Program-made: the position numbers and the translations under genes
Source of the DNA: Malaya genurostris
Taxonomy: Eukaryota > Arthropoda > Insecta > Diptera > Culicidae
NCBI RefSeq assembly: GCF_030247185.1
Contig: NC_080571.1
Location: 140,521,999 to 140,585,998, forward strand
DNA length: 64,000 nucleotides
Direction of reading: 5' to 3'
Part shown: positions 11,011 to 20,001 of the stretch, piece by piece
How the letters are laid out: each line of letters opens with the position of its first letter
Numbering within the stretch: position 1 is the first letter of the stretch
Notes under the pieces: model-generated
The model's database searches: none
Told to the model about the DNA's origin: nothing
The model's input: only the letters and a program-made list of their open reading frames with translations

Positions 11011-11425
11011 TAAAACAAAATCGAAATTAGTCGGAGTAGGTTATTCGTCTATCCACATGGAGTGTTAGATGACGAATGATCGATTTTCGACCACAGTTCC
11101 CCTTTTATAAGCAGTCAGTTGAAGATATGTGCCTGACTACCTCAAAATCGTCGTCCTTGCGCGAAAAACCCAAGCGAAAGTAAAGAGTTTTCCGCATTAT
11201 TTTAAAATTTTGAGAAAACTTAATTTTTGAGTTGTTTGTGGTTATCTCACACTGTTCAAAATATTATCCTAAATTCCCGATCATATTTTTGACGAAATAG
11301 TGAAAGAATTATGTTGCTGTCATTAATAAAAGGCGAGATATTCACGATTAAGTTCTGCCCATTCTTCCATATGGCTAATTTTGAAAAGGTGCCCCATAGT
11401 AAAGTAAAACGTATTCACGACAAAA

Positions 11426-12166
11426 GGAAAGTACCATTTTAATAAAAGTAAATGGACCGATCTGGTGTGAATTGTTATCTGCTGAAAATTGGTTCATAAA
11501 AAAATCATTGATAAAACCTCAAGAAGTTCTTATAATATTAACTCCGGCATCTGAAACTATCAGTGTTATTGAGAGTACAGCTGAAACCAAGCTCGAAGTT
11601 TTCTTAGCATGCCACTACAAACTACAACTACTATCTTTCTCATAAAAGCATAATACCGAGTGTACCTAATCATTGAATTGTCATGTAGTATGAAGTTGCG
11701 ATGGAATGTTTTACTTTGCCGCTATTAAAATGTTTTTATCTATTTTTACATATATAAAAAAGGTATATTTATTGATATTATTAATATATTTGCTCGATAT
11801 CAATCATATATGCATTCCATTCACATACATTTACTCATGTTCCATCCTTTAAAAACAGCGTATCATTCAATCAGCAGGTAGTTCCTTAAATTTATTTGAA
11901 TAGTTTTTGAGTCGCTCTTCAGAATTTATCGGAGTGGCGCCGTGGATACAAAATTTAAATTTAATGGAACGCAGAAGAAGATGGCAAGATTTTGAAACAA
12001 ATCGCTGTAGTTTGCTTAAACTGGAGTCGGCGAATCAAAAGCAAGAGTACTGAAAGTGTACGATGAACGAAATTTTTAAGTTTTGGAATACGACATGGCC
12101 ATTTAATATTTTTGCTACATAGAAACAGTAAACGCACGAATGGTGCTTATGGGTTCTTTCCTTTTT
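11426..12166. other. Non-coding spacer
   Basis: AT-rich sequence between two Helentron-like copies. I see no frame, domain motif or terminal repeat that can be supported. The right end has a T run at 12158-12166, directly before the left terminus of copy E, as in other copies. Confidence 0.5.
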
Positions 12167-12480
12167 TTGTCGTGAATACGACTTACTTTACTATGGGGTG
12201 CCTTTTCAAAATTAGCCTTATGAAAGAATGGGCAGAACTTAATCGTGAATATCTCGGCTTGTATTAATGGCAGCAACATAATTCTTTCACTATTTCATCA
12301 AAAATATGATCAGGAATTTAGGATAATATTTTGAACAGTGCGAGATAACCACAAACAACTAAAAAATTTAGTTTTCGCAAAATTTGAAAACAACACGGAA
12401 AACTCTTAACTTTCGCTTCGGTTTTTCGCGCAAGGACGACGATTTTGAGGTAGTCAGGTACATGTCTTCAACTGACTGCG

Positions 12481-12490
12481 TATAAAAGGG
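12481..12490 (+). promoter_or_regulatory. Candidate TATA box in Helentron-like copy E
   Basis: TATAAAAGGG at 12481 stands about 310 bp from the left end. The same TATA stretch is kept in copy B/D (11101-11110, minus strand). It faces the same way as the stem-loop, so the pair could bound one transcription unit. There is no experimental or initiator evidence. Confidence 0.45.
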
Positions 12491-12589
12491 GAACCGTGGT
12501 CGAAAATCGATAATTTCTTCTTGTGCGTTGGATGGAAGCAGATGTCTTGGGAATGATTTAATCAACCAGCAGCTTTGGAGAGTGCACCT

Positions 12590-13090
12590 TCTGCGTGGTT
12601 AAAAACCTCAAACGCTCAGGTTGCCACTTTCATTTGGACTTTAGTCGTCCGGTGGAGTAGATCGCAATGAAAGCAGGCCTTTTGTGTTGTATAAAGCCTC
12701 AAATGCTTAGGTCGTGCTTTCATTTGGCCTTCAATCGTCAGGTGAAGCAGTCGGCAATGCTTTCATTTGGACTTCATTCGTCAGGTGGAGCAGTCGTAAA
12801 TAATGAGAGCAGACCTTAGCGTGGTATCAAACCTCAAACGCTCCTTTCATGCTCTCATTTGGACTTCAGTCGTCAGGTGGAGCATTTGGCAATGAAAGCA
12901 GACCTTTTGCGTGGTAGAAAACCTCAAACGCTTAGGTCGTGCTTTCATTTGGACTTCAATCGTCGGGAGCAGCAGTCGTCAATGCTTTCATTTGGACTTC
13001 GGTCGTCAGGTGGAGCAGTCGCTAGTAATAAGAGCAGACCTTTAGCGTTGTTCAAAACCTCAAACGCTCAGGTCGCAGAGCCAGTTTCCC
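12590..13090 (+). repeat. Irregular tandem modules inside copy E
   Basis: CCTCAAACGCT or a one-base variant occurs at about 12607, 12708, 12832, 12924 and 13056, alternating with CTTTCATTTGGACTTC-GTCGTC and GCAATGAAAGCAGACCTTT. Spacing varies from 92 to 133 bp, unlike the even 122-bp array at 1-300, although the CCTCAAACGCTCAGGTCG core is shared. The array probably expands and contracts between copies. Confidence 0.75.
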
Positions 13091-13687
13091 TTCGAAGTAG
13101 ATCGATTTCATCATCCTGTTAGTGGTCGTTTGCATTGGAGCAAAATACAACGGAAAATGGACAACAATGTGGAACATTATGCAAAATCAGCCCTTCTAAT
13201 GGCTCTACATGTGACCTAAAGAACTATAAAGAATGCTTCTTTATAAATCCAAAATTAAAATTATCAGTGTTGTGCAAATCTAAGATAATTTGATCAGGTT
13301 TTTGCAATTTTCACAGTTCTAAATTCGCAACGGTGTTTAAAATCGTTTATATCCAATTAGTGTTCAATATCTCAGAGAATTATACAATTTGGCTCTTCTG
13401 TAATGCCAGAAATTAAACCCGTACAGCATTTTGATAGTATCTTTTACTAAAATATTGAAATCCGAAATGAACAAATCGACATCAAAATTCTCTAAGGTGC
13501 CATTTAGAATTATAATTTTATACCTAAAGAATTATGCGAAATTTTACTTCACTATACTGTATACGGCCCATTTTTCAACCAGTTGTAGTTTGTAGTAAAC
13601 TTTCTGCAGATTTGCTATATAAAATGCATAGCACCGGCTCTGAAGCCATTCATTTCAAATTTGGCTATCGTTATCATCGTGTTCATT

Positions 13688-13825
13688 ATGGTGCGATCGA
13701 GGAATCTCCAAGCAAAATACAAAGCTTGTTACCGCAAGCGGAAGAAGCAGGAGACTCCAACAGAACGTATATCAGTTTCGCATTCACGGATAACAGGTCA
13801 TCCTGGTAATAGAAGACGGAAGTAA
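13688..13825 (+). CDS. Small basic frame upstream of a histone-type stem-loop
   Basis: Forty-five codons from ATG 13688 to TAA 13823, rich in Arg and Lys (YRKRKKQ, HPGNRRRK at the end). The last 25 codons align at DNA level with copy A between about 1440 and 1510, which follows the endonuclease frame there. It may therefore be the C-terminal tail of the same lost protein and not a separate gene. It does not match histone tails that I know. The stem-loop lies 82 bp downstream. Coding status is doubtful. Confidence 0.3.
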   Translation: MVRSRNLQAKYKACYRKRKKQETPTERISVSHSRITGHPGNRRRK

Positions 13826-13902
13826 GCGGTATCCATCGGAAGTCAATGGTAGCCATTGGAATTTGAACTCAACTCGTCACTCTCCATCACGAACGCCTTC
13901 AT

Positions 13903-13927
13903 AAAAGGTTCTTTTCAGAACCACCAT
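13903..13927 (+). promoter_or_regulatory. Histone-type mRNA 3' stem-loop, second copy
   Basis: GGTTCT (13907-13912), loop TTTC, AGAACC (13917-13922), flanked by AAAA and ACCATT. Against the copy at 1593-1608 the only stem change is G to A opposite the third-position T, turning a G-T wobble into an A-T pair. Pairing is preserved while the base changed. Confidence 0.75.
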
Positions 13928-14336
13928 TATTTTATCATGAGGAACTAGACTGGTTATTTCGTAATATTTGTGTGTCAGAATGTTTAATGTAACTAATCTG
14001 TACTGTAGTTTAGGTGTATCGTTCTAAATTCTAGTAGTGTAAAGGGCAAAACTTGCATAATTCGCACTATCAATCAACTAAATTATATTCTGAAGTATAA
14101 AGAAAAAGTATCAGTTTTATTCGTATTCACGACATCCAGTTATGCCTCTGACATTACACACCTGTACTTTTTATTTCTTGGGGAGTAAATGAATTTATTT
14201 GTTGTTGTTGGAAACACTAAAATAATAACGAAATCCCTATAATATAAGATTGATTTACAACTTTTTATTTCAGCTTAATTTGCTTCCCGAAACTCTCAAA
14301 TTATTTATTTATTCTGGGGCTCCTTGGTAACTAGTT

Positions 14337-14475
14337 CATAGCAACTTAAACAGGGTTGCTCGAGAAGATTTTTTTTATCGTTATCAAGGGGTTGCTAAAT
14401 TTGTGGTAACTGGTAGTGAACGGCTAGCATACAATTTATATATAGTTTTTTCTTCGGAGTGTCAGGTCGTGTCGT
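14337..14475 (+). repeat. About 135-bp direct repeat flanking the RTE-like LINE (second copy 16815-16945)
   Basis: Both copies run from AACTTAAACAG-GTTGCTCGA through AAGGGGT-GCTA-ATTT-TGGTAACTGGT to TTTTTTCTTCGGAGT. The first lies just upstream of the endonuclease start and the second follows the point where the reverse transcriptase frame breaks (about 16803). It may be the 5' untranslated region of the element, present twice because a second copy is joined there. Confidence 0.6.
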
Positions 14476-14575
14476 CGATGAAACAAGCACGATGGTCCTC
14501 CGGCGAGACAGGGGGTTGGCGTAGGCCTAATAAACCGCCTGTAAATCATCTATTACGAATAATACAGGAGAGAAT

Positions 14576-15602
14576 ATGACCCGGAACAATCGCCATAGAC
14601 CCACGCGACGAAATAAGGACTACGATTGGAAACTTGGAACATGGAATTGCAAATCGCTAGGTTTCGCAGGCTGCGACAGGATAATATACAACTTACTAAA
14701 TCCTCGCAGCTTCGACGTCGTAGCGCTGCAGGAGCGTTGTTGGATGAGACAGAAGGTGTGACAAAGCGGTCATCGAACGGCTACCTTCTACCAAAGTTGT
14801 GGCACAACGAACGAGCTGGGAACTGGCTTTATAGTGCTGGGCAAGATGCGTCAGCGAGTCATTGGGTGGCAGCCGATCAATGCTAGGATGTGTAAGTTGA
14901 GAATTAAAGGCCGCGTTTTCAATTACAGCATCATCAACGTACACTGCCCACATGAAGGGAGACCCGATGATGAGAAAGAAGCGTTCTACGTGCATCTGGA
15001 ACAAGCCTATGGAAAAATGGTAGGAAGGGAGGCAATGTACCGACCGGTAATCGGGCCGAACAGTCTGCATGCCGCATCGAATAACAACGGCCAACTTTCC
15101 CCGAAAACCAAATCGACCACGTTTTGATCGACGGAAAATTTTTCTCGAACATCAACAATGTTCGCACCTACCGCAGTGCGAATATAGATTCGGACCACTA
15201 CTTGGTTGCTGTATGCATGCGCTCAAAACTTTCGACGGTGGCTACCCAACGTCGAAACCGAACGTCGCGGTTTAACATCGCGCGGCTCCGGAATGCTAGA
15301 GTAGCCCAAGATTACGCGCAGCAGCTGGCTGTGGCACTACCAACGGAAGAGCCGCTTGGAGCAGCTACTCTTAAAAATGGCTTGAGAGACATCCGTTCTA
15401 CCATAGGTAGCACTGCTTCAGCAACACTATGTACGGCGGCTCCGAACGTAAGGAACGACTGGTTCGACGACGAATGTGAACAGTTAGTGGCCGAGAAGAA
15501 TGCAGCTTGGGCGAGTAAGCTGCAACACCGGACGAGAGCAAACGAGGAGCGATACAGACAGGCGCGGAACAGACTAAACTCGATATCCCGTAGAAAAAAA
15601 GT
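14576..15602 (+). pseudogene. RTE-like LINE endonuclease region, several frameshifts
   Basis: The frame at 14576-14761 has a basic start and the endonuclease opening LGTWNCKSLG followed by FDVVALQERCW (catalytic Glu region). Further pieces are KLRIKGRVFNYSIINVHCPHEGRPDDEKEAFY in 14834-15127 and LIDGKFFSNINNVRTYRSANIDSDHYLVAV (SDH motif) at 15124 onward. Frameshifts near 14740, 14830 and 15110 break it, and part of the middle (the GDFN region) looks shortened. The last piece ends in an Arg/Lys-rich helix (RYRQARNRLNSISRRKK) where the nested element begins. Confidence 0.7.
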
Positions 15603-15606
15603 ACGG

Positions 15607-16157
15607 GTGTGTAATGTCAGAGACATAACTGGATGTCGTGAATACGAATAGAATTGACACACTTTCTTTATACTTCCGAATTCGAATTGGTAGTCGATCG
15701 ATTGTGTGAATTGTGCAACTTTCTCCTTTTTCACTACTAGAATTTCAAACGATGCGCCTAGACTAAATTACAGATTAGTTACATTAATCATTCTGAAACG
15801 CAATTAAATATAATGAAATAACTAGATAGTTCTTTATAATAAAAATGGGCCGTATAGAGTACAGTAAAGCAAAATTTCGCATAATTCTTTGAGAGTATTA
15901 TTATGGTTCTAAAAAGAACCGAATAGAATTCTAGAATAAGGAACTGGACCTGAGTTCAAGAACTAAATTTAGAACCAAGAACAGAAGTTCTGCTTTCATT
16001 GAGTTGTTTGTGGTTATCTCAAACTGTTCAAAATATTATCCTAAATTCCTGATCATATTTTTGATGAAATGGTGAAAGAATTATGTTGCTGCTTTTAATA
16101 CAAGTCGAGATATTCACGATTAAGTTCTGCCCATTATTCCATATGGCTAATTTCGAA
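15607..16157 (-). mobile_element. Helentron-like element, copy F (internally and left-end deleted)
   Basis: The right terminus (element sense) is at 15607-15650 with ACGGGTGTGTAATGTC-AGAGAC-TAACTGGATGTCGTGAATACGA read on the plus strand. The body matches copy A outside the endonuclease and stem-loop, which are missing as one block. It continues into the left-region sequence seen at 12200-12330. The final 40 or so bases of the left end are lost at 16157, where the LINE frame resumes. Size and content mark it as a deletion derivative. Confidence 0.7.
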
Positions 16158-16158
16158 A

Positions 16159-16803
16159 AGGCACGCGAAGCGTGGTGCTCTCATTTGGACCGTGCTAATG
16201 ACACATGGAAGTTCTACGAAAAGGTGAACCGTTCGCGCAGAGGCCATGTGCCACAGGCCGATATGTGCCAGGACACCAACGGGGATCTTCTCACGAACGA
16301 CTATGAGGTGATCGAGAGGTGGCGGCAGTATTTTGACGAGCACCTCAATGGCAATGTGGCGGAATACGAAAGTGACGATAGACTGCCGGTCCCAGACCTC
16401 CACGAAGTGGAGGAGGTGGTAAGCCGGTTGAAAAATAATAAGGCCGCTGATGTTGACCAACTACCAAGGGAGCTACTAAAACACGGTGGTTGCACTAGTG
16501 AAAGCACTGCACTGGGTCGTTGCCAAGATCTGGAAGGACGAGATTTTACCGGAGGAATGGATGGAAGGAATCGTGTGTCCCATCTACAAAAAAGGCGATA
16601 AGCTGAATTGCTGCAATTACCGCGCGATAACTCTGCTGAACGCCGCCTACAAGGTACTCTCTCAAATCTTATGTCGTCGACTTTTACCGATTGCAAACGA
16701 ATTCGTGGGACAATATCAGGCTGGATTTATGGGCGAACGCGCTACCACGGACCAAGTGTTCGCCATCCGCCAGGTGTTGCAAAAGTGCCGCGAATACAAT
16801 GTT
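16159..16803 (+). pseudogene. RTE-like LINE reverse transcriptase, N-terminal half
   Basis: Starts with REAWCSHLDRANDTWKFYEKVN and the finger motif VVSRLKNNKAADVDQLPRELLKHGG, then shifts frame near 16490. It continues with PEEWMEGIVCPIYKKGDKLNCCNYRAITLLNAAYKV and QYQAGFMGERATTDQVFAIRQVLQKCREYN. The frame is lost just before the FIDFKSAYD catalytic block, because a different sequence begins at about 16803. Catalytic aspartates are absent, so it is inactive. The same region is intact further at 41121-41645. Confidence 0.8.
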
Positions 16804-16949
16804 ACCAAGGAGCACCAGAACTTAAACAGTGTTGCTCGAATAATTAGTTTTTGTCATATTCAAGGGGTCGCTATATTTATGGTAACTGGTGGTAAATCGC
16901 TCACGAACACTTTTTATTCCGATTTTTCTTCGGAGTATCTGGTCCAATG

Positions 16950-17637
16950 AATTCTTACTGATTGCATTCAAAGCAGAAATGACACGTATAGTCAAGAAAA
17001 ATATTATCAAAATGACATTTTATTCATAGCGGAATTCATTCCATCCAAATAAATTTAATGTTGATCGTAAAGCTGGTTTCAAAATTTTCTTGAATTTGAA
17101 GTTTTAACGCAGCTTTATGCTGATTCTTCACTTTGCTTTATAAACTTTATGAAGAATGGTCCACTTGGCAGGAACAAACTCTTATAGAGGTTTTCAGTAG
17201 GCTTTCGTGGAGTTTAAAGTTTTAATGCAAGATTTATTATATAGCATTGAAGATAGCTACAAGTATTTATTAAGTATTCCGTATGAAACTGTAAGACTTT
17301 TCTTTTGAACCTATAAGTTTGTGAAAATCGATTTGGCCATCTCCAAGAAAAGTGAATGAGATCCTTTTTGCAGTTTTTAATCACTATTTCCAATTCTTCC
17401 GAAACCGGATTCAGATGAACGGAATAGCCGAAGTTGGTTCGTTTACTACCAACAAATATGACCTACAAATTGGAACGATTTTGAACGTAGTTAAACCTAT
17501 ACTTATTATCTGATGCTATATTTCTATTAAATCAATTAAACGAAATCTAACAAATGAAACGAACCTGCGTTTCTGTTACTTCTGCAATGTAAGTCAAACT
17601 GAACAGCATGAATCCGCAGCATAAAACATGTAGTAGG
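16950..17637. other. Non-coding stretch with a decayed repeat
   Basis: No gene is supported. 17310-17490 (TTTGTGAAAATCGATTTGGCCATCTCC, CTTCCGAAACCGGATTCAGATGAA) resembles the 329-bp units at 47.3-48.3 kb, so another eroded copy of that repeat is present. The rest is AT-rich and unassigned. Confidence 0.5.
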
Positions 17638-17685
17638 GTTATTATTATTTTCATTATTATTAATAATATTATTATTATTAATAAT

Positions 17686-17745
<60 letters not shown>

Positions 17746-17748
17746 TTT
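17638..17748 (+). repeat. (ATT)n microsatellite at the 3' end of el.1
   Basis: Nearly uninterrupted ATT units with a few AATA breaks. In the sense of el.1 this is an (AAT)n end. Confidence 0.95.
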
Positions 17749-17827
17749 CATAAATACGTTTATTTCATAGGCAATATACATAAGTTTTTCTTCGCCGTGG
17801 CATCCACAATACATAGTAGTTTAAACC

Positions 17828-18738
17828 GGATCAGGGTCATTTCGCCGAAAGCCATTTCGCCGAAAGCCGTTTCGCCGAAAGTCATTTCGCCGAAAGGGTT
17901 ATTTCGCCGAATGACATTTCGCCGAATGGGTCACTTCGCCGAATGCCATTTCGCCGAAAGCCATTTCGCCGAAAGCCATTTCGCCGAAAGGGTCATTTCG
18001 CCGAATCCAGAAATCGTCCTGAAATCGTATTTAGAATTGATTTAAATTAAAGACAAACGAAAGATGATAGCGTTAACGCCCGTTTTTTTAACTTACCATT
18101 GTACTTCTTGAATAATGATTGATTGTTGTACTCTAGAATAAAGATTGATTCATGAACCTCAGAGACTAGTCCCCAAGAAAACTTGTTGACTATTAGCTAG
18201 TAAGCATCAAAGCAATTGCATAGGTGTATCTAAGAGGCAAATGTAGGTGGTATTTTCCGTTTATTAAGTGAAAATGAAAAAATACTAATGCGGCTACGCC
18301 ACATCGTTTTGGTTCATGTGCTGTCCGACCTCGCTACCGCTCGTTCGGACCTAACTAAAGCAAAGAAACCTAGCTTTGAGTAGACCGGGAAAACGAGGCG
18401 GTTACAGGTTTGTATGCAAGAGGCCGCCGCTTCCGACGGCGGGTCGACGTCCGACTCAGCTGGCGTCGGCTCGGCGGCTTTGTGCCGCCGAGCCATCTTG
18501 GCTTCGATTATGTGGCTGCGCCACATCAGTTATACAGGAGACATAACATGCAGGAGATATGACTCTTACGGCGAAATGACCCTTTCGGCGAGATGACCCT
18601 TTCGGCGAAATGACCCTTTCGGCGAAACGACTTTCGGCCTATTCGGCGAAACGACTTTCGGCGAAATGGCATTCGGCGAAACGACTTTCGGCGAAACGAC
18701 TTTCGGCGAAATGGCTTTCGGCGATATGACCCGCTCCC
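17828..18738. mobile_element. Foldback/Mutator-like element with TTTCGCCGAA arrays and 9-bp target duplication
   Basis: GTTTAAACC stands on both sides (17819-17827 and 18739-18747). The left arm (17828-18006) is a row of ATTTCGCCGAAAGCC-type units and the right arm (about 18570-18738) is its inverted counterpart. The outer ends pair as GGATCAGGGTCATTTCGCC and GGGAGCGGGTCATATCGCC. The core (about 18010-18565) holds a GC-rich block. No transposase is present. Nine-base duplications with long inverted arms fit Mutator-like foldback elements; superfamily is inferred. It sits in the 3' region of el.1. Confidence 0.75.
18468..18494. other. Perfect 11-bp GC hairpin in the foldback core
   Basis: GGCTCGGCGGC, loop TTTGT, GCCGCCGAGCC. 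It lies in a GC-rich island (18290-18535) bounded by GCGGCTACGCCACAT and ATGTGGCTGCGCCACAT, unlike the AT-rich surroundings. Function unknown. Confidence 0.8.
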
Positions 18739-18981
18739 GTTTAAACCTAATACATTTCGAATATCATATTAGTATGTTGGTACTCATTAGTTAATCTAAA
18801 CACTGTTTTTATCAAGCGAGTTGCTATTTTAAATTACATTAAATAAAATACATTTATTTTGTACATGATCTTATAACTATTTCAGGATTGTTTGTATCAG
18901 TTCACCACTTATATTCAATATCCTATAGTTGGCTATTGGTTGAACTCATGGAAGAGAAAACAGTCTAACATAAAATAAAAT

Positions 18982-19943
18982 TTAAATTGGAACTATAATG
19001 GATTTAATGAAATGATAAAGAAGTTTCATGTATGGAAGGTCACGACAAGCAAGAATGTCGCGAACTGGGACATTGGATAGTCTACCTTGGGTACGCAAGG
19101 AATTTATTAGTTGAGATCTGACCTCACGAAACTCCACGCATGTCCAAACAACATGGTCAATATCGCGGTACCCTCGCCGCAAGCACAATGATTAGTCTCG
19201 GAAAGTCCAATTCGAAGGAGATGTGCATCTAACGTGTAGTGATTGGACATGAGTCTGGACATCACACGAATGAAATCCCTACTCACATCCAGTCCCCTGA
19301 ACCATGCCTTTGTCGATATTTTAGGAATAATTGAGTGCATCCACCGACCCAGATCATCTTTATCCCAAGAAGCTTGCCAGCTGGCAAGTGTTCTTTGACG
19401 AGACGCGCTATAGAATTCGTTGAAAGCAATCGGTCTCTCATAAATTTCACCCTCAATAGCACCACGTTTGGCTAAAATATCGGCTCTTTCATTGCCTGGA
19501 ATGGAGCAATGAGCCGGAACCCAAACTATTGTGATTTGATAATTATTATTCAATATGACGTTCAGGCACTGTTTTATTTTGGCCTAGAAAAAAGGTTCAT
19601 TTTTGCAAGCGGCGTTTGAGCGAATAGCTTTAATTTCACTTAGACTATCTGTGAAAAGAAAATAATGGTTTGGAGATAATGTGACGGTTACACTCAAGCT
19701 ATGATGAACTGCTGCTAACTCTGCTATATGAACAGATGCAGGTTCTTGAAGCCTAAATGAGACCGCAACATTATTGTTGAATATACCAAACCCAGTAGCC
19801 TCTTCAATTCGTGATCCGTCCGTGTAAAATATTTTCTCAGAGTCAATATGCCTGAACTTACTTGTAAATATTTTTGGGATTTCCATCGAGCGTAGGTGTT
19901 CCGGGATTCCACGCACTTTGCGCTGCATGGATGTGAAGCTCAA
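18982..19943 (-). pseudogene. el.1 ORF2 C-terminus: RNase H and Cys-His tail
   Basis: From 19943 the frame shows IFYTDGSRIEE (Asp), HIAELAAVHHSL (Glu), FLFTDSLSEIKAI (Asp) and, after a TAG at 19584-19586, WVPAHCSIPGNERADILAK (His and Asp), so all RNase H catalytic positions are visible. A tail with NHCACGEG and, after a frameshift at about 19150, DIDHVVWTC follows. It removes the RNA strand during cDNA synthesis. The frame is out of register with the reverse transcriptase because about 115 bp present in el.3 (26480-26600) are deleted here at about 19940. Ends with a stop at 18982. Confidence 0.85.
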
Positions 19944-20001
19944 CTAGCCTTTCGAAGTTATTAATAACCAGGGGATTCAGTACCTCGTATCTTATTAGCA
20001 G

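Larger units (their letters stand above)
5864..11074 (-). mobile_element. Jockey-clade LINE (Juan-like), with 14-bp target duplication
   Basis: The insertion is bounded by AATGATCGATTTTC on both sides. The 3' end is marked by a T run at 5868-5875, an A tail on the minus strand. ORF2 (6178-8732) has endonuclease and reverse transcriptase; ORF1 (8722-about 9875) has zinc knuckles. A Helentron-like copy (9906-11010) sits in its 5' region, so about 65 bp of 5' sequence remain at 11011-11074. The clade is judged from the two-ORF order, the GYGHGARNC-type knuckles and the lack of RNase H; 'Juan-like' is from general resemblance. ORF1 and ORF2 are broken by frameshifts, so the copy is dead. Confidence 0.75.
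5610..11425 (-). mobile_element. Helentron-like element, copy B/D, split by a Jockey insertion
   Basis: 5610-5863 is the reverse complement of about 12505-12760 in copy E, and 11089-11425 is the reverse complement of about 12167-12500. The two halves read continuously once 5864-11074 and one copy of the 14-bp duplication AATGATCGATTTTC (5850-5863, 11075-11088) are set aside. The left terminus (in element sense) lies at 11395-11425, with CCCCATAGTAAAGTAAAACGTATTCACGAC. The TATA box equivalent is at 11101-11110. The right half of the element beyond the tandem modules is missing at about 5610. Confidence 0.75.
12167..14165 (+). mobile_element. Helentron-like element, copy E (both ends present)
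   Basis: The left end at 12167 reads GTCGTGAATACGACTTAC and forms a hairpin (GTCGT-GAAT-ACGAC). The right end at 14120-14165 has CGTATTCACGAC and the GACAT-CCAGTT-ATG(C)C hairpin. Inside are a TATA box (12481), irregular tandem modules (12590-13090), a small basic frame (13688-13825) and a histone-type stem-loop (13907-13922). It shares the right 600 bp with copy A but carries different cargo in place of the endonuclease. At two kilobases with no helicase it is non-autonomous. Class assignment rests on the ends, not on a transposase. Confidence 0.7.
14476..16803 (+). mobile_element. RTE-like LINE, broken, with a nested Helentron-like fragment
   Basis: One polyprotein-type ORF is recognisable in pieces: endonuclease 14576-15600 and reverse transcriptase 16159-16803. 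The middle is interrupted by a minus-strand Helentron-like fragment (15607-16157). The second half matches the RTE-like piece at 40990-42345, which keeps the C-terminal region and a 3' end with AGAGTAAGAGTAAG. Short 3' ends with simple repeats and the YKKGDKL-CCNYRAITLLNAAYKV block are typical of insect RTE elements. Clade call from memory of these motifs. Confidence 0.65.

Noticed and set aside
15124..15651. 175-codon frame as an independent gene
   Set aside because: Its first part is the RTE-like endonuclease end and its last residues run into the Helentron-like terminus.
17608..18045. 145-codon frame of Ile/Asn followed by repeated SPKA-type residues
   Set aside because: It is a translation of the ATT array and the CGCCGAA units of the foldback arm; no protein character.
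17838..18735. Regular short repeats that might suggest a CRISPR array
   Set aside because: Units are about 15 bp with no unique spacers, are arranged as inverted arms, and the DNA is eukaryotic.
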